Shown: in pieces, positions 19,952-28,998 of the stretch
Layout: the number at the start of each line of letters is the position of its first letter
How positions within the stretch are numbered: the stretch's first letter is position 1
DNA from: Chara braunii
Lineage: Eukaryota > Streptophyta > Charophyceae > Charales > Characeae
DNA length: 30,710 nt
Direction of reading: 5' to 3'
NCBI GenBank assembly: GCA_003427395.1
Contig: BFEA01001183.1
Coordinates: 77,933 to 108,642, forward strand
Translations under genes and position numbers: made by a program
The notes under the pieces: generated by a model
What the model was told of the DNA's origin: nothing
The model's input: the letters and a program-made list of their open reading frames with translations, nothing else
Databases searched by the model: none

Positions 19952-20857
19952 ATGTCTCAGGAAGAGACTCTTCAGACCCCAGCTGAGGGCCAGAGTGTTG
20001 AGCAGCTCCCTGACCCTCATACCAGGGCTCAGGTTGAGCAGAGACGACAACTGTTATCTGGACGTCTCAACCTTGTGGCCACTGAACTGCACGATGCCGG
20101 TGTAGAGGCTGAGTCACATGTGAGGGCCCAGTTTGATCTGCGGAAAGCCCAGGCAGACCTGGATGCACCTCAGACTGGCACCGACCTATTGAAGATACAG
20201 GAGTTCATTATCAACTGCCGTAAAGCACTGGATGCGCACATCTGTCAGCAGTTTGAAGACATAGCAAATGGCAGAAATGCCAAAAATGATGTGGTGGTCA
20301 CGGAACAGACGATTGATGAGAACATCCACCAATTGAAAGAAGCTCTTAAAAAAGAGAAAACGCGCAAGGCGAAAATGTTAAAGAAGAAATAACAAGATGA
20401 ACAGCAAGCAAAACGAGAACAAGAAGTCAGACAACATGTGGTAACTGTGGAAGGGGAAGCACAGGTTGTGGCGCTGAACCAACTGGTTGAGTACCTCGCT
20501 CATTTGGAAACAAGACTTGACCATTTTGAAACCAAGTTGAAAGAATTGACCGTAGGATTGAGGAATGTGACTAACTTGGTCAAAGGAAAGGAAAAAGAGG
20601 TTCGGAAGGAACAACTTGAGAAGAAACTGCTGAGTGATGCTATGAAAGATCTCAGGGTCGAAGTAAAGAAGGGGGAACCATTTGGGCCGACGCCACCATC
20701 AGGTCCCCCATCCAGTCCTCACCAATCAGGAGGAAAGAAAGGCAAAGAAAAGAAACCTGAGAAGCCAAAGAAGAAGGAAAAGGTAAAGATGAAATTACCT
20801 TTCACGTTCAATAATAAGAAGGATGAAAACTTATTACTGTGGATTGCAGAAATATAG
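19952..20857 (+). pseudogene. Element 2 gag, N-terminal coiled-coil part
   Basis: Starts at ATG 19,952 (MSQEETLQTPAEGQ). It is Gln/Glu-rich and helical, with a Lys-rich run before TAA at 20,390-20,392. The same frame then continues (VALNQLVEYLAHLETRLDHF) with heptad-like Leu spacing, a Pro/Gly/Ser hinge (PFGPTPPSGPPSSPHQSGG), a Lys-rich basic patch and the start of the capsid domain (MKLPFTFNNKKDENLLLWIA). TAG at 20,855-20,857 ends the frame. No sequence similarity to the element 1 gag N-terminus is evident, though both are coiled coils. I know this type only as Chara-like gypsy gag. Confidence 0.7.
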
Positions 20858-21317
20858 ACCTACGCCGGGACGACCCCCGTGGAAGAAGAATCACAGGTCG
20901 CCTTCTCCACGTCGTGTCTCAGAGGGGAGGCCAAAGAGTGGGTCCTGGCCGAAGCTAACGCAACCGGATTCGATGATATTGGTAAGTAGGCCGGTACGAT
21001 GACCCTGAAACAGTTCCTGGACAAGATCCGGGAACGTTTCCTTGACAAGACAACGGTCGATAAGGCCTTCGATCAGCTCGCTACCATAGGTCAGAAACAT
21101 TGGACATGTGGAAGCGTTGTCCCGTGAGGTCAACCGATTGCTGCAAGTACCAGGCTTAAATCTACAGGATGATCAAGTCTTGTATATTTATGTCCGGGTC
21201 TTACCTGAACCCATTAGATGTCAGTTAGTGGCCGAGTCAAAGTCAGGTCAGTACAAGTACTGGCAGTTTCGTGATTTGGCTCTCCAGAGAGAGCAAATGA
21301 CTTCTCAAGTTAAATAG
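20858..21317 (+). pseudogene. Element 2 gag, retrotransposon-gag core
   Basis: In frame 2: EESQVAFSTSCLRGEAKEWV, a TAG near 20,987, then TLKQFLDKIRERFLDKTTVD and FDQLATIGQKHW. A frame change near 21,105 moves the rest to frame 3: EALSREVNRLLQVPGLNLQD, VLPEPIRCQLVAE and the end of the core. This is the Retrotrans_gag pattern of a Trp in the first helix and a conserved F-RE-F helix. The segment ends with TAG at 21,315-21,317. Confidence 0.8.
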
Positions 21318-21682
21318 TCATATGCATCTGTGGTGAAATTTGGTGGTGCAGGTGCGAGATACGGTAAGCGAGTCCTTTGGCGCCAAAAGCGTCAGGACCA
21401 CATGCTTGTCGTTTTCGACGACGACACAATGGAGCAGCTACCGTTAGAAGAAGAAGGATATCCTAGCAACAGTGAGTCCGGAAAGGGGGACGTCACTGCT
21501 GCCGTGGTCAACAAAGGAGGACCACGAGGTCCGTATCGAGGGAGGAAACCATGCTCGTTTCCTGTGCACCCAGGTATCACGACATTCAAGCCGTGGGAGA
21601 AAATGGAGATTGACCAAAAGACCTGGCAGGATAGGATGGACAATGCGCAGTGTTTAAAGTGTGGAAACGAGGGACACATTCG
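21318..21682 (+). pseudogene. Element 2 gag C-terminus with truncated zinc knuckle
   Basis: Frame 3: an Asp/Glu-rich segment (VFDDDTMEQLPLEEEGYPSN), a Gly/Arg-rich part (GGPRGPYRGRKP) and a nucleocapsid knuckle starting at 21,651 with Cys-x2-Cys-x4-His. The fourth ligand is absent: Asn stands at its place because sequence from the RT begins about two codons after the His. So gag ends abruptly at a deletion junction near 21,681-21,683. Confidence 0.75.
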
Positions 21683-22505
21683 CCTAGGGAACTTGAGGAA
21701 TTGCGCAAGCAACTTCAGGAATTAACTGACAAAGGATGGATTCGCCCTAGTTCCTCACTTTATGGAGCGCCTGTCTTATTTGTGTCCAAAAAGGAAGGTG
21801 AGTTGCGTCTATGCATTGACTATAGAGGGGTGAACTTCGTCACTGTGAAAAACGTTGAACCCCTACCACGAATTGGCGACTTGTTGGATCAGCTGCAGGG
21901 ATGCAAGTACTTCAGCAAAATTAATCTGAAGTCGGGGTACCACCAAATCGAGGTGGCGCCTGAAGATCAACACAAGACTGCTTTTCGAACCAGGTATGGA
22001 CACTACGAGTTTGTGGTCATGCTCTTTGGTTTGACGAATGCCCCTGCGACCTTCCAAAGGTCTATGAACGAATTGTTTCGATAGTGGTTGGATCAGTTTG
22101 TAATTGTATATCTCGATGACATCCTAGTATACAACAAAACGCTGGAGGATCACGAGAAACACTTCCGTCTTGTCTTGGGTAAGCTACGCGAAGGTAATTT
22201 TAAACTTTACCCAAAGAAGTCTGAGTTTGCAAAATTTGAACTGCTCTACTTAGGGCATATAGTTAACGAAGAAGGACTCAAACCAGAAGCGAAGAAAATT
22301 TCAGCGATTAGAGATTGGCCACAACCAAAGTCCATCACTCAGTTGAGGTCTTTCCTTGGGTTAGTCAGTTACTATAGGAAGTTTGTTAGAAACTTCTCCT
22401 TAGTTGTTGCTCCCATTAGAAGACTCCTGAAGAAAGGAACCATATGGTTGTGGGACAAGGACTTTGAGTCATCAATGAAGAAGTTAAAATATGCACGACT
22501 CTCTA
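21683..22505 (+). pseudogene. Element 2 reverse transcriptase
   Basis: Frame 2 from [20 protein letters not shown]. Visible motifs are [53 protein letters not shown] and [11 protein letters not shown]. The catalytic YLDD box is intact at 22,109-22,120, but motif A reads KINLKSG with Asn (21,923-21,925) where the catalytic Asp belongs. TAG at 22,082-22,084 splits the palm. The thumb/connection (LYLGHIVNEEGLKPE, FLGLVSYYRKFVRNFS) is complete and shows what element 1 has lost. A frame change near 22,500 ends the segment. Confidence 0.87.
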
Positions 22506-22900
22506 CCCTGTTCTTAAAATCCTTGACCCATCCCTTCCCTTTATTGTGACCACTGACGCAAGTGAGTATGAAAATGGTGCAGTTTTACAGCAGGACGATG
22601 GTAAGGGTTACCGACCTATTGAGTTTATGGCTGCCTACTCAGAAGGTCGTCGACTCCACTTACGAAAGGGAATTGTATGCACTTATCTGTACACTGAAAT
22701 CCTAAAAACACTACTTGTGAGGGAGACACTTCACTGTCTACTCAGATTACTCGACACAGAAGTGGATAAAGACTCAATCAAGACTCTCTGACAAACTAGT
22801 ACGATAGTCAGTTTTCCTCGACACCTTTGCCTTTGAGTTGAAGACAATCAACGGTAAGTCTAACGTTGTGGCAGATGCATTGTCTAGGAGAAGTGATTTA
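22506..22900 (+). pseudogene. Element 2 RNase H domain remnant
   Basis: Frame 1 gives TTDASEYENGAVLQQDDGKG, with the first catalytic Asp kept, and GYRPIEFMAAYS. A frame change near 22,650 follows (STYERELYAL is readable in another frame), then further damage with stops, then NVVADALSRRSD in frame 2 at 22,862 onward. Confidence 0.75.
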
Positions 22901-23809
22901 TTTGGAACCATTGTTTCTTCCTTGGATATAGAAAATGATGTGCAAGAACAGATTCGACAAGGCTATGCTAATGATTCTATCTGGAAACCCATCATTGACC
23001 TTGTCACTTAGGATCCTGCCCTGTTACCCAAGTATAAGATAACAAATGGATTGCTTTTCTTGATAGACGAAACTGACCAACGGTTATGTATTCCTCATAA
23101 AGAAGAGATTAAAATTCTGCTGATTGGGGAATGTCATGACTTGGCAGGACATTTTGGGTTCAAGAAAACTTATGCAGAAGTAAGAGAACACTTCGATTGG
23201 AAAGGATTAAAGAAAGATGTACTAACTTATGTGCGTACTTGTCTAGTATGTCAAAGAAACAAACCACCACATGAGAACCCTCTAGGTCTACTAAGGCCCT
23301 TACCAATTCCCAGCGAACCAGGTGAGTCTATCTCCATAGACTTCATGAGTCTCGTGAAGAGTCGAAATGGCAAAAGTCAAGTGATGGTTGAAGTCGATCG
23401 TTTCTCTAAGTATGCAATGTTTATCCCTTTGCCTGCTGAAGCGAAAACTGAGCTTGTGATCCTGAAGTTTCGGATGCGATGGGTAACTGAGTATGGATTC
23501 CCATTGTCCATTGTATCTGACAGGGATGTGAGGTTCACAAGTATGCCATGGCAAAACCTGATGGAGACATACGACACTCGTTTGACCATGTCGTCAGGAC
23601 GCCATCCTCAAACGAATGGGCAAAGCGAGCAAATGAACCGCTTGTGCCAACAGCTATTGCGAATGTATGTTAGGCCCGATCAGATTGATTGGGACGAGAA
23701 CTTACCAAAAATAGCTAGTGCATACAACAGCAACATCCACACTCCAACCGACGCACTCCTAACGCACTACATGAAGGATGGAAGTTGCGACGTCCCATTG
23801 ATGTATTAA
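22901..23809 (+). pseudogene. Element 2 integrase, catalytic core intact
   Basis: Frame 2 with one stop (TAG 23,009-23,011). The zinc domain has His-x4-His (ECHDLAGHFG) and Cys-x2-Cys (CLVCQRNK). The acidic triad is complete: Asp 23,339-23,341, Asp 23,519-23,521 and Glu 23,627-23,629, with 59 and 35 intervening residues, the D-D-35-E spacing of this family. NGQSEQMNRLCQQLLRMYVR and DQIDWDENLPKIASAYNSNI end the core. A frame change near 23,745 leads to the stop at 23,807. Confidence 0.9.
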
Positions 23810-23916
23810 CCAGGGACCAATTTTTACGGCTGTCACCAGGGAACCCGTTAATATGTAGTTTTGTTCCATGAAAACATCCAGAAAGTTAAGAGAACCTAAA
23901 GAAAGCACAAGAACAG

Positions 23917-24405
23917 ATGATTAACCAGGCCAACAAACATCAAAGACCTACTAACTTTCAAGTAGATGATATGGTTTGGGTAAAGTCTAATGAGTCCTCC
24001 TTGGAAGAAGATGTTTCACAAAAATTGCTGCCTATCTACTTTGGGCCCTGGGAAGTTCTCAAAGTAATTGGAGATGCAGAGGGACCGTCTTACAGAATTG
24101 ATATTCCCCCGCATCTCAAAACCTACCGTGTATTCCATGCCTCTAAGTTGCTACCGTATGTTGAGGGAGATGAGTTTCCTAACAGGCCTTCTATGATTCC
24201 ACCTTCGATGGACGAAAGTTATGAAGTAGATCGGATTGTAGACCATGGGTTCTTCTCCACCGGAAGGCGTGGACGACCGCAGAAGCAGTTCAAGGTGAGA
24301 TTTAAGACTCAAAAACTATCCGAGGATCGGTGGTTCAGCAAACAACAACTCCTTGAAACTGCTCCTGACATTGTCTCTGCATATGAGCGTGGGTTGAAAG
24401 GTTAA
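23917..24405 (+). pseudogene. Element 2 integrase C-terminal domain and chromodomain-like tail
   Basis: Frame 1 and open over about 160 codons; a damaged stretch at 23,810-23,916 links it to the core. GPWEVLKVIGDAEGPSYRID and FHASKLLPYVEG are the GPY/F-type module. The tail YEVDRIVDHGFF, FKVRFKTQ, EDRWFSKQQLLETAPDIVSA has the order of a chromodomain, which in chromoviruses steers integration to marked chromatin. The aromatic cage is not obvious, so it may be a divergent form. The stop is TAA at 24,403-24,405, 39 bp before the 3' LTR. Confidence 0.75.
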
Positions 24406-24436
24406 TTATTTCTGCGATGGAACTCGAAATTGGGTC

Positions 24437-24444
24437 GGCAGGAA
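24437..24444 (+). other. Likely polypurine tract
   Basis: GGCAGGAA directly precedes the TG of the 3' LTR. One C interrupts the purines. Plus-strand cDNA synthesis would be primed here. Confidence 0.55.
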
Positions 24445-25453
24445 TGCAGTAACCCGCACTCTGCAGAGGCCGAGCTGTGTGACCACACACTACCCGGCCC
24501 AGCCCAGCGTCTGGCCAGTGAGACCCAGCGCTGGACTGGGGAAATTCAAAGGTCAAAGACAACTGTCGGGTCGCAGGTACCGTACCCAAGTCCACGAACA
24601 GATACACACATGTGTTGTATGCAGGTACCGAGCCAAGACATCGGACCAAGGGAGAAACAGTTGCAGACCGATCCAGGCCGTCGCCGCATCAAGATCTTAA
24701 CGTCACAGGACCACTGCACTGGGGCATTGACCCCGAGTCAACGATATTTAAGGTTGACTCCTAGCTTGACATGATTCATTCTGTCGTGAGTCAAGGCTGA
24801 CTCTACTTTGACGCGACGCTGACTTGTGATGTGCTGGCTAATTGCTAGCTGGACGCTGGCGTTCCTCAGCGGCGACACGCTGCTTGCTTGCTGGCGTGGG
24901 GGCTGGCTTTCTCTTGTCTACAAGGTGCTGACGTGGCAGCGCCACGTGTCGTTGCTGACGTGGCTGCTGCCACGTAGGGTGTTGGTGACATGGTTGTACC
25001 ACGTGTTCATTCGCTGTTCAGGCTATCGTCGTCTGGAAGGAGGTCAGGGACTGTGGGGTTGAGATGACACGTACCTGCTTATTGAAATGACATTGTTGCT
25101 CCGTTGATGAAGAGAATGCTGATGTGTTACGTGGCACCTTGAGGAACTCAGATCTGTATCTGGATTGACGCTGCCGGAGAGGGGGCGACTCTGATTGGCC
25201 TCGAAGGAGAAGTGGGCAGCTTCTCTTCCACCCTCTAAGTCTTGTCTTCCCCCTCTCTCTCTCTCATCTATGTATGTATATACTCGGATACAGGAACAAA
25301 TCTGCTCGACATTATTCATCAACAAGACTGGATTACTCGAGTTGCTTTGTCATTGAGACATTGGACTATTGCTGCACGAGCGTTGATGCTCGTGCGTTGC
25401 TGCGAACAATATCTGGATGTCCAATGTGTGTTATCTCGACTCGGTTCATTGCA
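24445..25453 (+). repeat. 3' LTR of gypsy element 2
   Basis: Matches the 5' LTR end to end, with an extra 18 bp near 24,861-24,878 and a shorter CT run. Many of the roughly 35 substitutions are transitions, including CpG changes such as TGACGTGG to TGACATGG. It is followed by GAT and a second primer binding site, which is not expected for a simple element end. Confidence 0.93.
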
Positions 25454-25853
25454 GATTGGTATCGGAGCAGTTCTTCCGTATCGCCGCAAGAAGATGCATC
25501 GCGTGCGCACGTGCGCGCGCTGACGTGGCGGTACACGACGACGATTTTTACGACCATCGTGCATAAGCACGACCACGAGGAGGATCATCACGATCACAAA
25601 GGTGATCACTAAGAAGAACACCACGAGAAAGGAGCTTCATGATGCCGATTGTGACGAAGATCAAGATCACGTAGGTGATCACAACTGCGAGGAAGATCAT
25701 AACGACGGATCTTGGACGCGAGCACGTGCGCTCGTCAATCTGACGACGACGCTGATGATCTTGATGATCGAGATCTTGATGACGATGTCGTAGAGGATCA
25801 CGATCAAGACCACGATCACGAACGTAATCACGCTGAAGCCGATCGTAATCACA
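25454..25853 (+). mobile_element. Second copy of the element 2 leader (truncated tandem)
   Basis: Exactly 400 bp after the 3' LTR correspond to 18,700-19,099 after the 5' LTR with only scattered substitutions, including the primer binding site at 25,457-25,468, one TGACGTGGC (25,521-25,529) and about 15 GATC sites. Similarity stops abruptly after AATCACA. The locus is therefore LTR-internal-LTR-internal', as left by unequal recombination between elements or by a tandem insertion. Confidence 0.9.
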
Positions 25854-26138
25854 GTCGCCGTCCTCCTTGCTTACCCCTCCGAGGCAGCGAACTACAACTG
25901 CGTTCCTAGGATGGATCAGAACGCATATACTTCAATAAAATTTAATTGCAACTACAAGTACTTGAGTCAGTCACAATGCCAGAGCAAGTGCGACGAAGTA
26001 AAAGAAGGCAAATGTAAGGGCTTCGTTTATGCCGCCTACAACTGGTGGGAAGGCATTTATTGCTGCTTCCTCAAGTCTAAGATCAAGACGAAGAAGTGGG
26101 CATATCAAGCAGACCGCACAGTTTGCTACAAAGTGTGA
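25854..26138 (+). CDS. 5'-truncated Cys-rich PAN/Apple-like secreted protein fragment
   Basis: The frame is open from within the leader (after TAG at 25,791) to TGA at 26,136-26,138. The first Met is at 25,911, but the upstream codons VAVLLAYPSEAANYNC look like the end of a signal peptide and mature N-terminus, so the true start is missing. Eight Cys follow the junction. The run SQCQSKCDEVKEGKCKGFVY and the later YCCFLK fit the Cys-x3-Cys ... Cys-x-GF-x-Y ... C-x-LK pattern of PAN/Apple adhesive modules. Retrotransposon leader replaces the 5' part of the gene, so it is a host-gene fragment or a chimera. The family call is by pattern only. Confidence 0.45.
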   Translation, partial: VAVLLAYPSEAANYNCVPRMDQNAYTSIKFNCNYKYLSQSQCQSKCDEVKEGKCKGFVYAAYNWWEGIYCCFLKSKIKTKKWAYQADRTVCYKV

Positions 26139-26267
26139 TGAAAGATGAGTGAGTCCCGCACACGACGATTTGGCTCGCTCAACCAAGGTACCTAGATATG
26201 TGGCGTCACGATAACGTACATTTACGACTCTGCTGATCAGAGCCGTCAGTCAAGCGTGGGCGTCACA
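26139..26267. other. 3' flank of the Cys-rich fragment
   Basis: No signal recognised before the CA tract. Confidence 0.4.
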
Positions 26268-26294
26268 AGCACACATACACACATACACACACAG

Positions 26295-26379
<85 letters not shown>
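26268..26379. repeat. (CA)n-(GA)n compound microsatellite
   Basis: CA units with TA and GA interruptions are followed by about 38 GA units (26,303-26,379). An AATAAA-like word lies just after it at about 26,398. Confidence 0.96.
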
Positions 26380-26381
<2 letters not shown>

Positions 26382-26721
26382 CCGGAGATAAAAGGAAAAT
26401 AAAACTTGGGGAAAGGAGACGATCTGAGCTCAGGGTGTGCCTCTGACTTTGCTTGAGTGGGAAAACATCAATAGGAAAAATAATAATAATGATAACGGAT
26501 AAGGGTGGTCAACCCAGGTCTAACTCATCGCCGTCTCAAGTCCATGTGTTACGGGTGGGGATCGTCGACAATCATGTGTTCGTAATTACGACGTCGCGTT
26601 TGATGTGATCATTAACCGAATAGACCCAAAGCATGGAGCTATGCCTCATGAAGCTTCAATGAAGTATGCTTCAATGAAGTATCATGCGCGTAGCATGCCG
26701 GTTCTGTAATGGGAAAGAGTA
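26380..26721. other. No gene seen; 15-bp tandem duplication
   Basis: GCTTCAATGAAGTAT occurs twice in tandem at 26,653-26,667 and 26,668-26,682. Each unit contains the small palindrome CTTCAATGAAG. Confidence 0.7.
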
Positions 26722-27152
26722 CTAGGAATCGGCCGACAGAAGAACTTCATTTTTCACGTTGACTGCTTTGTTGAAGTCTTTGCACCTGCTCTCCATAGGA
26801 TGTAAGCCAGAGAAGGAGAAGAGTGATGTCATAATTGCTATGAGAACTCGTTGTTTGTGCCAGGTCCTGCTCTTTGTAATGTTATACTTGAACCTATGGC
26901 CACTGCAGCTTTGCATATCCTCTGTCTGTTCTGTTGAATTGATGCTGTTGTTAGTTGTAAGACCTTTTCTCCCCACCCATTCGCTATGGCTTCCCTTGTT
27001 GTTGATCTTTCTTGCTTTCCTCGTGCTGCCATTTGTAACCATGCCATCTTTGATCTTCACATTTTCCTTATGTTAACACATCTCTTGTACCATAAAACAC
27101 AAAAAAACGCCTTCCTTCCTATTTTAAAGAAGTTTTGTTGAAAATTAGATAA
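26722..27152 (-). other. Possible 3' continuation of the LINE relic
   Basis: The minus strand has open stretches on the 3' side of the LINE zinc-finger remnant, with Lys/Arg-rich sequence in more than one frame (for example TTREAIANGWGEKVLQLTTA). The position suits a LINE C-terminus, but no motif confirms it. Confidence 0.25.
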
Positions 27153-27446
27153 TCAGACCGGGGGGGGATTACAGTGACCCAAGAAGATAGCCCTCCAGTC
27201 CCAGGGCCATTCCAGGCTTGTCAATCTTTGCCATACATAATCCCATCGGTGCCATAATAAGATTGCTCTTGGGCATTGCAAAAAAAACGTGTTGAATTGT
27301 TTCTCTAATTTTCCTACCGGGAAAAGCCTGAACAGTGAACACATGAATGGCACCACGGTACACTCTAAACCTCTTTGTTCTAGTCTAGAGCAGTCTATCA
27401 ACCAAGCATTAGTTGGTAAACATCTATGATTTATTTGCCATTGCAA
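27153..27446 (-). pseudogene. LINE reverse transcriptase zinc-binding (zf-RVT) remnant
   Basis: On the minus strand: WQINHRCLPTNAWL, RLEQRGLECTVVPFMCSLFR, TFFLQCPRAILLWHRW, then WPWDWRAIFLGH. Plant non-LTR elements carry this module after the RT: an R-LPTN-like lead, a Cys-x2-Cys pair, Glu-Thr-x2-His, then Cys-Pro and Leu-Trp. Here the second Cys is Phe and the His is missing in this frame, while a neighbouring frame reads RETIQHVFF, which points to frame changes within the relic. No RT core or endonuclease was found nearby, as expected for a fragment. Confidence 0.6.
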
Positions 27447-27598
27447 TGATGCAAACTTTAAAGATCTTTATTGAGTCCCTGATGCCACTTGACTGGTTTG
27501 AGTCCTTATAGATGTTGAGATCTGCGTAGCACCCCGTTCGCGTTCGCCTGTGAGCTCACGCAAACAGGCTCCGAAAAACAGCGAACCCAAAAGTAATT

Positions 27599-27626
27599 TT
27601 TTTTTTTTTTTTTTTTTATATATATA
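27599..27626. repeat. Poly-T with short TA tail
   Basis: About 20 T followed by ATATATATA and a G-run. It could be the poly-A tail of a minus-strand retroposon, but no 5' TSD mate was identified. Confidence 0.8.
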
Positions 27627-27741
27627 GGGGTGGGGGGGGCATAGGTGGTGTTCCCGAACCCCCTCGATATCTGGAGATCCATCATCTCTGCACTGGTGCT
27701 GCCCCCCACCAGATCCACCCCATCCCCCCCGCACCCCCCCG

Positions 27742-28155
27742 ACAGAATGTCTGTCACAGTCTGTGTGTGCTGCCCCCTACCAGCCACACATATGTGACAG
27801 ACTGTCTTTCACAGTCTGTCACAGCCAGTCTGTTGGGCAGCACACACAGACTGTGACAGAGTCTGTCACATATGTGTGGCACACATATCTGTGACAGACA
27901 GTCTGTTGGGCAGCACACACAAACTGTGCCCAACAGACATTGCAGCACACAGACATTGCAACACACAGGCTGGTGGTGTGACAGAGTTTGTCACAGTCTG
28001 TCACAGTTCTGTCACAGTCTGTCATAGTCTGGTGGGCAGCACACACAGAATGTGACAGAGTCTGTGTGCCCCCTACCTGACAGACTCTGTCACAGTCTGT
28101 GCTGCCCACCACATTGTGGCAGACAATCTGTCACATAGACTGTGACAGACTGTTT
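27742..28155. repeat. Cluster of nested inverted repeats on TGTCACA/TGTGACA
   Basis: TGTCACA occurs at least 8 times and TGTGACA 6 times in about 410 bp. Three larger pairs stand out: 27,750-27,775 with 27,835-27,860 (26 bp, perfect); 27,784-27,802 with 27,861-27,879 (19 bp, perfect); and 28,031-28,065 with 28,080-28,110 (12 + 15 bp paired, 14-nt loop). The phrase GGGCAGCACACACA recurs three times (27,835, 27,908, 28,034). There is no coding capacity: frames give Cys/Thr/Val repeats. I do not recognise the family. Confidence 0.85.
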
Positions 28156-28161
28156 GACACT

Positions 28162-28182
28162 CACACACACACACACACACAT
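28162..28182. repeat. (CA)n microsatellite
   Basis: Ten CA units after the inverted-repeat cluster, followed by AT-rich sequence to 28,300. Confidence 0.95.
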
Positions 28183-28316
28183 ACTTACATTTTTTATATA
28201 TAATAATAAAATAATATCAAATGTCTACATACATATATACTGATATATTTACGTATATATGCGTACAAAAAGAAAAAAATGTTTAGGAAATTTTCACGTG
28301 GGAATACATATATATA

Positions 28317-28435
28317 CAGGGTTACCAGCCCGTACGTACGGAGGCCCCTGGGCGGACCTTCGTACGTTTGAGCGTTCGGGGTCCCGTACGGGGTCCGAAC
28401 CCGATGGCGTTCCGCCCCCGCCAAAAATTATTTCG
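28317..28435 (+). mobile_element. Possible hAT-like transposon terminus
   Basis: CAGGGTTACCAG at 28,317-28,328 fits the CAGGG-type start of hAT terminal repeats. It sits at a sharp change from AT-rich to GC-rich DNA. CGTACG words recur within about 70 bp (two overlapping near 28,332, then near 28,361 and in CCCGTACGG near 28,383), like subterminal transposase sites. No matching opposite end or 8-bp duplication was found, so this is weak. Confidence 0.25.
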
Positions 28436-28998
28436 GGGCCTAAAAATGATTTTTTTTTCCTGAATTTTTTTTATGAGTTCTGTATGACGTGAGGTACACG
28501 CCTATAGAGTTTCAAGTCATTTGGCTTAGCCAAATAAGAATTAAAAACTTCCAAAGATGGTAAATAAGATGCCACCACCCCCTAAACTGCCATGCCTTGT
28601 TTTTCCAGCCTTCCAACGACAGTATAACGAACGACGACGAAAAATGTTCTCAGGGGCATAAAACGCACCCCTGACGGGCTGCGAACAGACAGAAACAAAA
28701 CAATTACGTGAAAAGTTGCATTATATGAAACTCCATGAGTTATTTGGCAGTCCAATAATACCACCTACAGACAAATAATGTGTGTGTTCCTAAGGCCTGT
28801 TTTGAGTCAGAGGAAGGGGTAAAAGCCAGGAGGGGTAGAAGTTNAGAGGGATAGTACATCATTCACTGCCAGGGGAACATAATTTTCGACAAACAAGAAG
28901 CAATGAANGTCTTTAACAAACTGACAGGGAAACCTTGAGGTTCATNAAAGTACCTTGACCAATCACATTGCAAAACCGAAAGGAGATCTTCACAGAAA
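28436..28998. other. No gene seen
   Basis: Mixed sequence with a T-run near 28,450 and three single Ns (28,844, 28,908, 28,946). No family signal. Confidence 0.5.

Larger units (their letters stand above)
17708..25453 (+). mobile_element. Ty3/gypsy retrotransposon 2 with both LTRs
   Basis: Two direct repeats of 992 and 1,009 bp (17,708-18,699 and 24,445-25,453) begin TG and end CA. A tRNA-iMet-type primer binding site lies 3 nt after the first, and a purine-rich tract just before the second. Inside lie a 1.2-kb leader, gag, RT, RNase H, integrase and a chromodomain-like tail. The coding part has many stops and frame changes and lacks the protease. The LTRs differ at roughly 35 positions by eye plus an 18-bp indel. 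No target-site duplication is visible, because the right side continues into a second internal region. It is related to element 1 but from a different lineage. Confidence 0.93.

Noticed and set aside
27742-28155. CRISPR array
   Set aside because: The repeats are short, face both ways and lack uniform spacers. The setting is eukaryotic repeat DNA.
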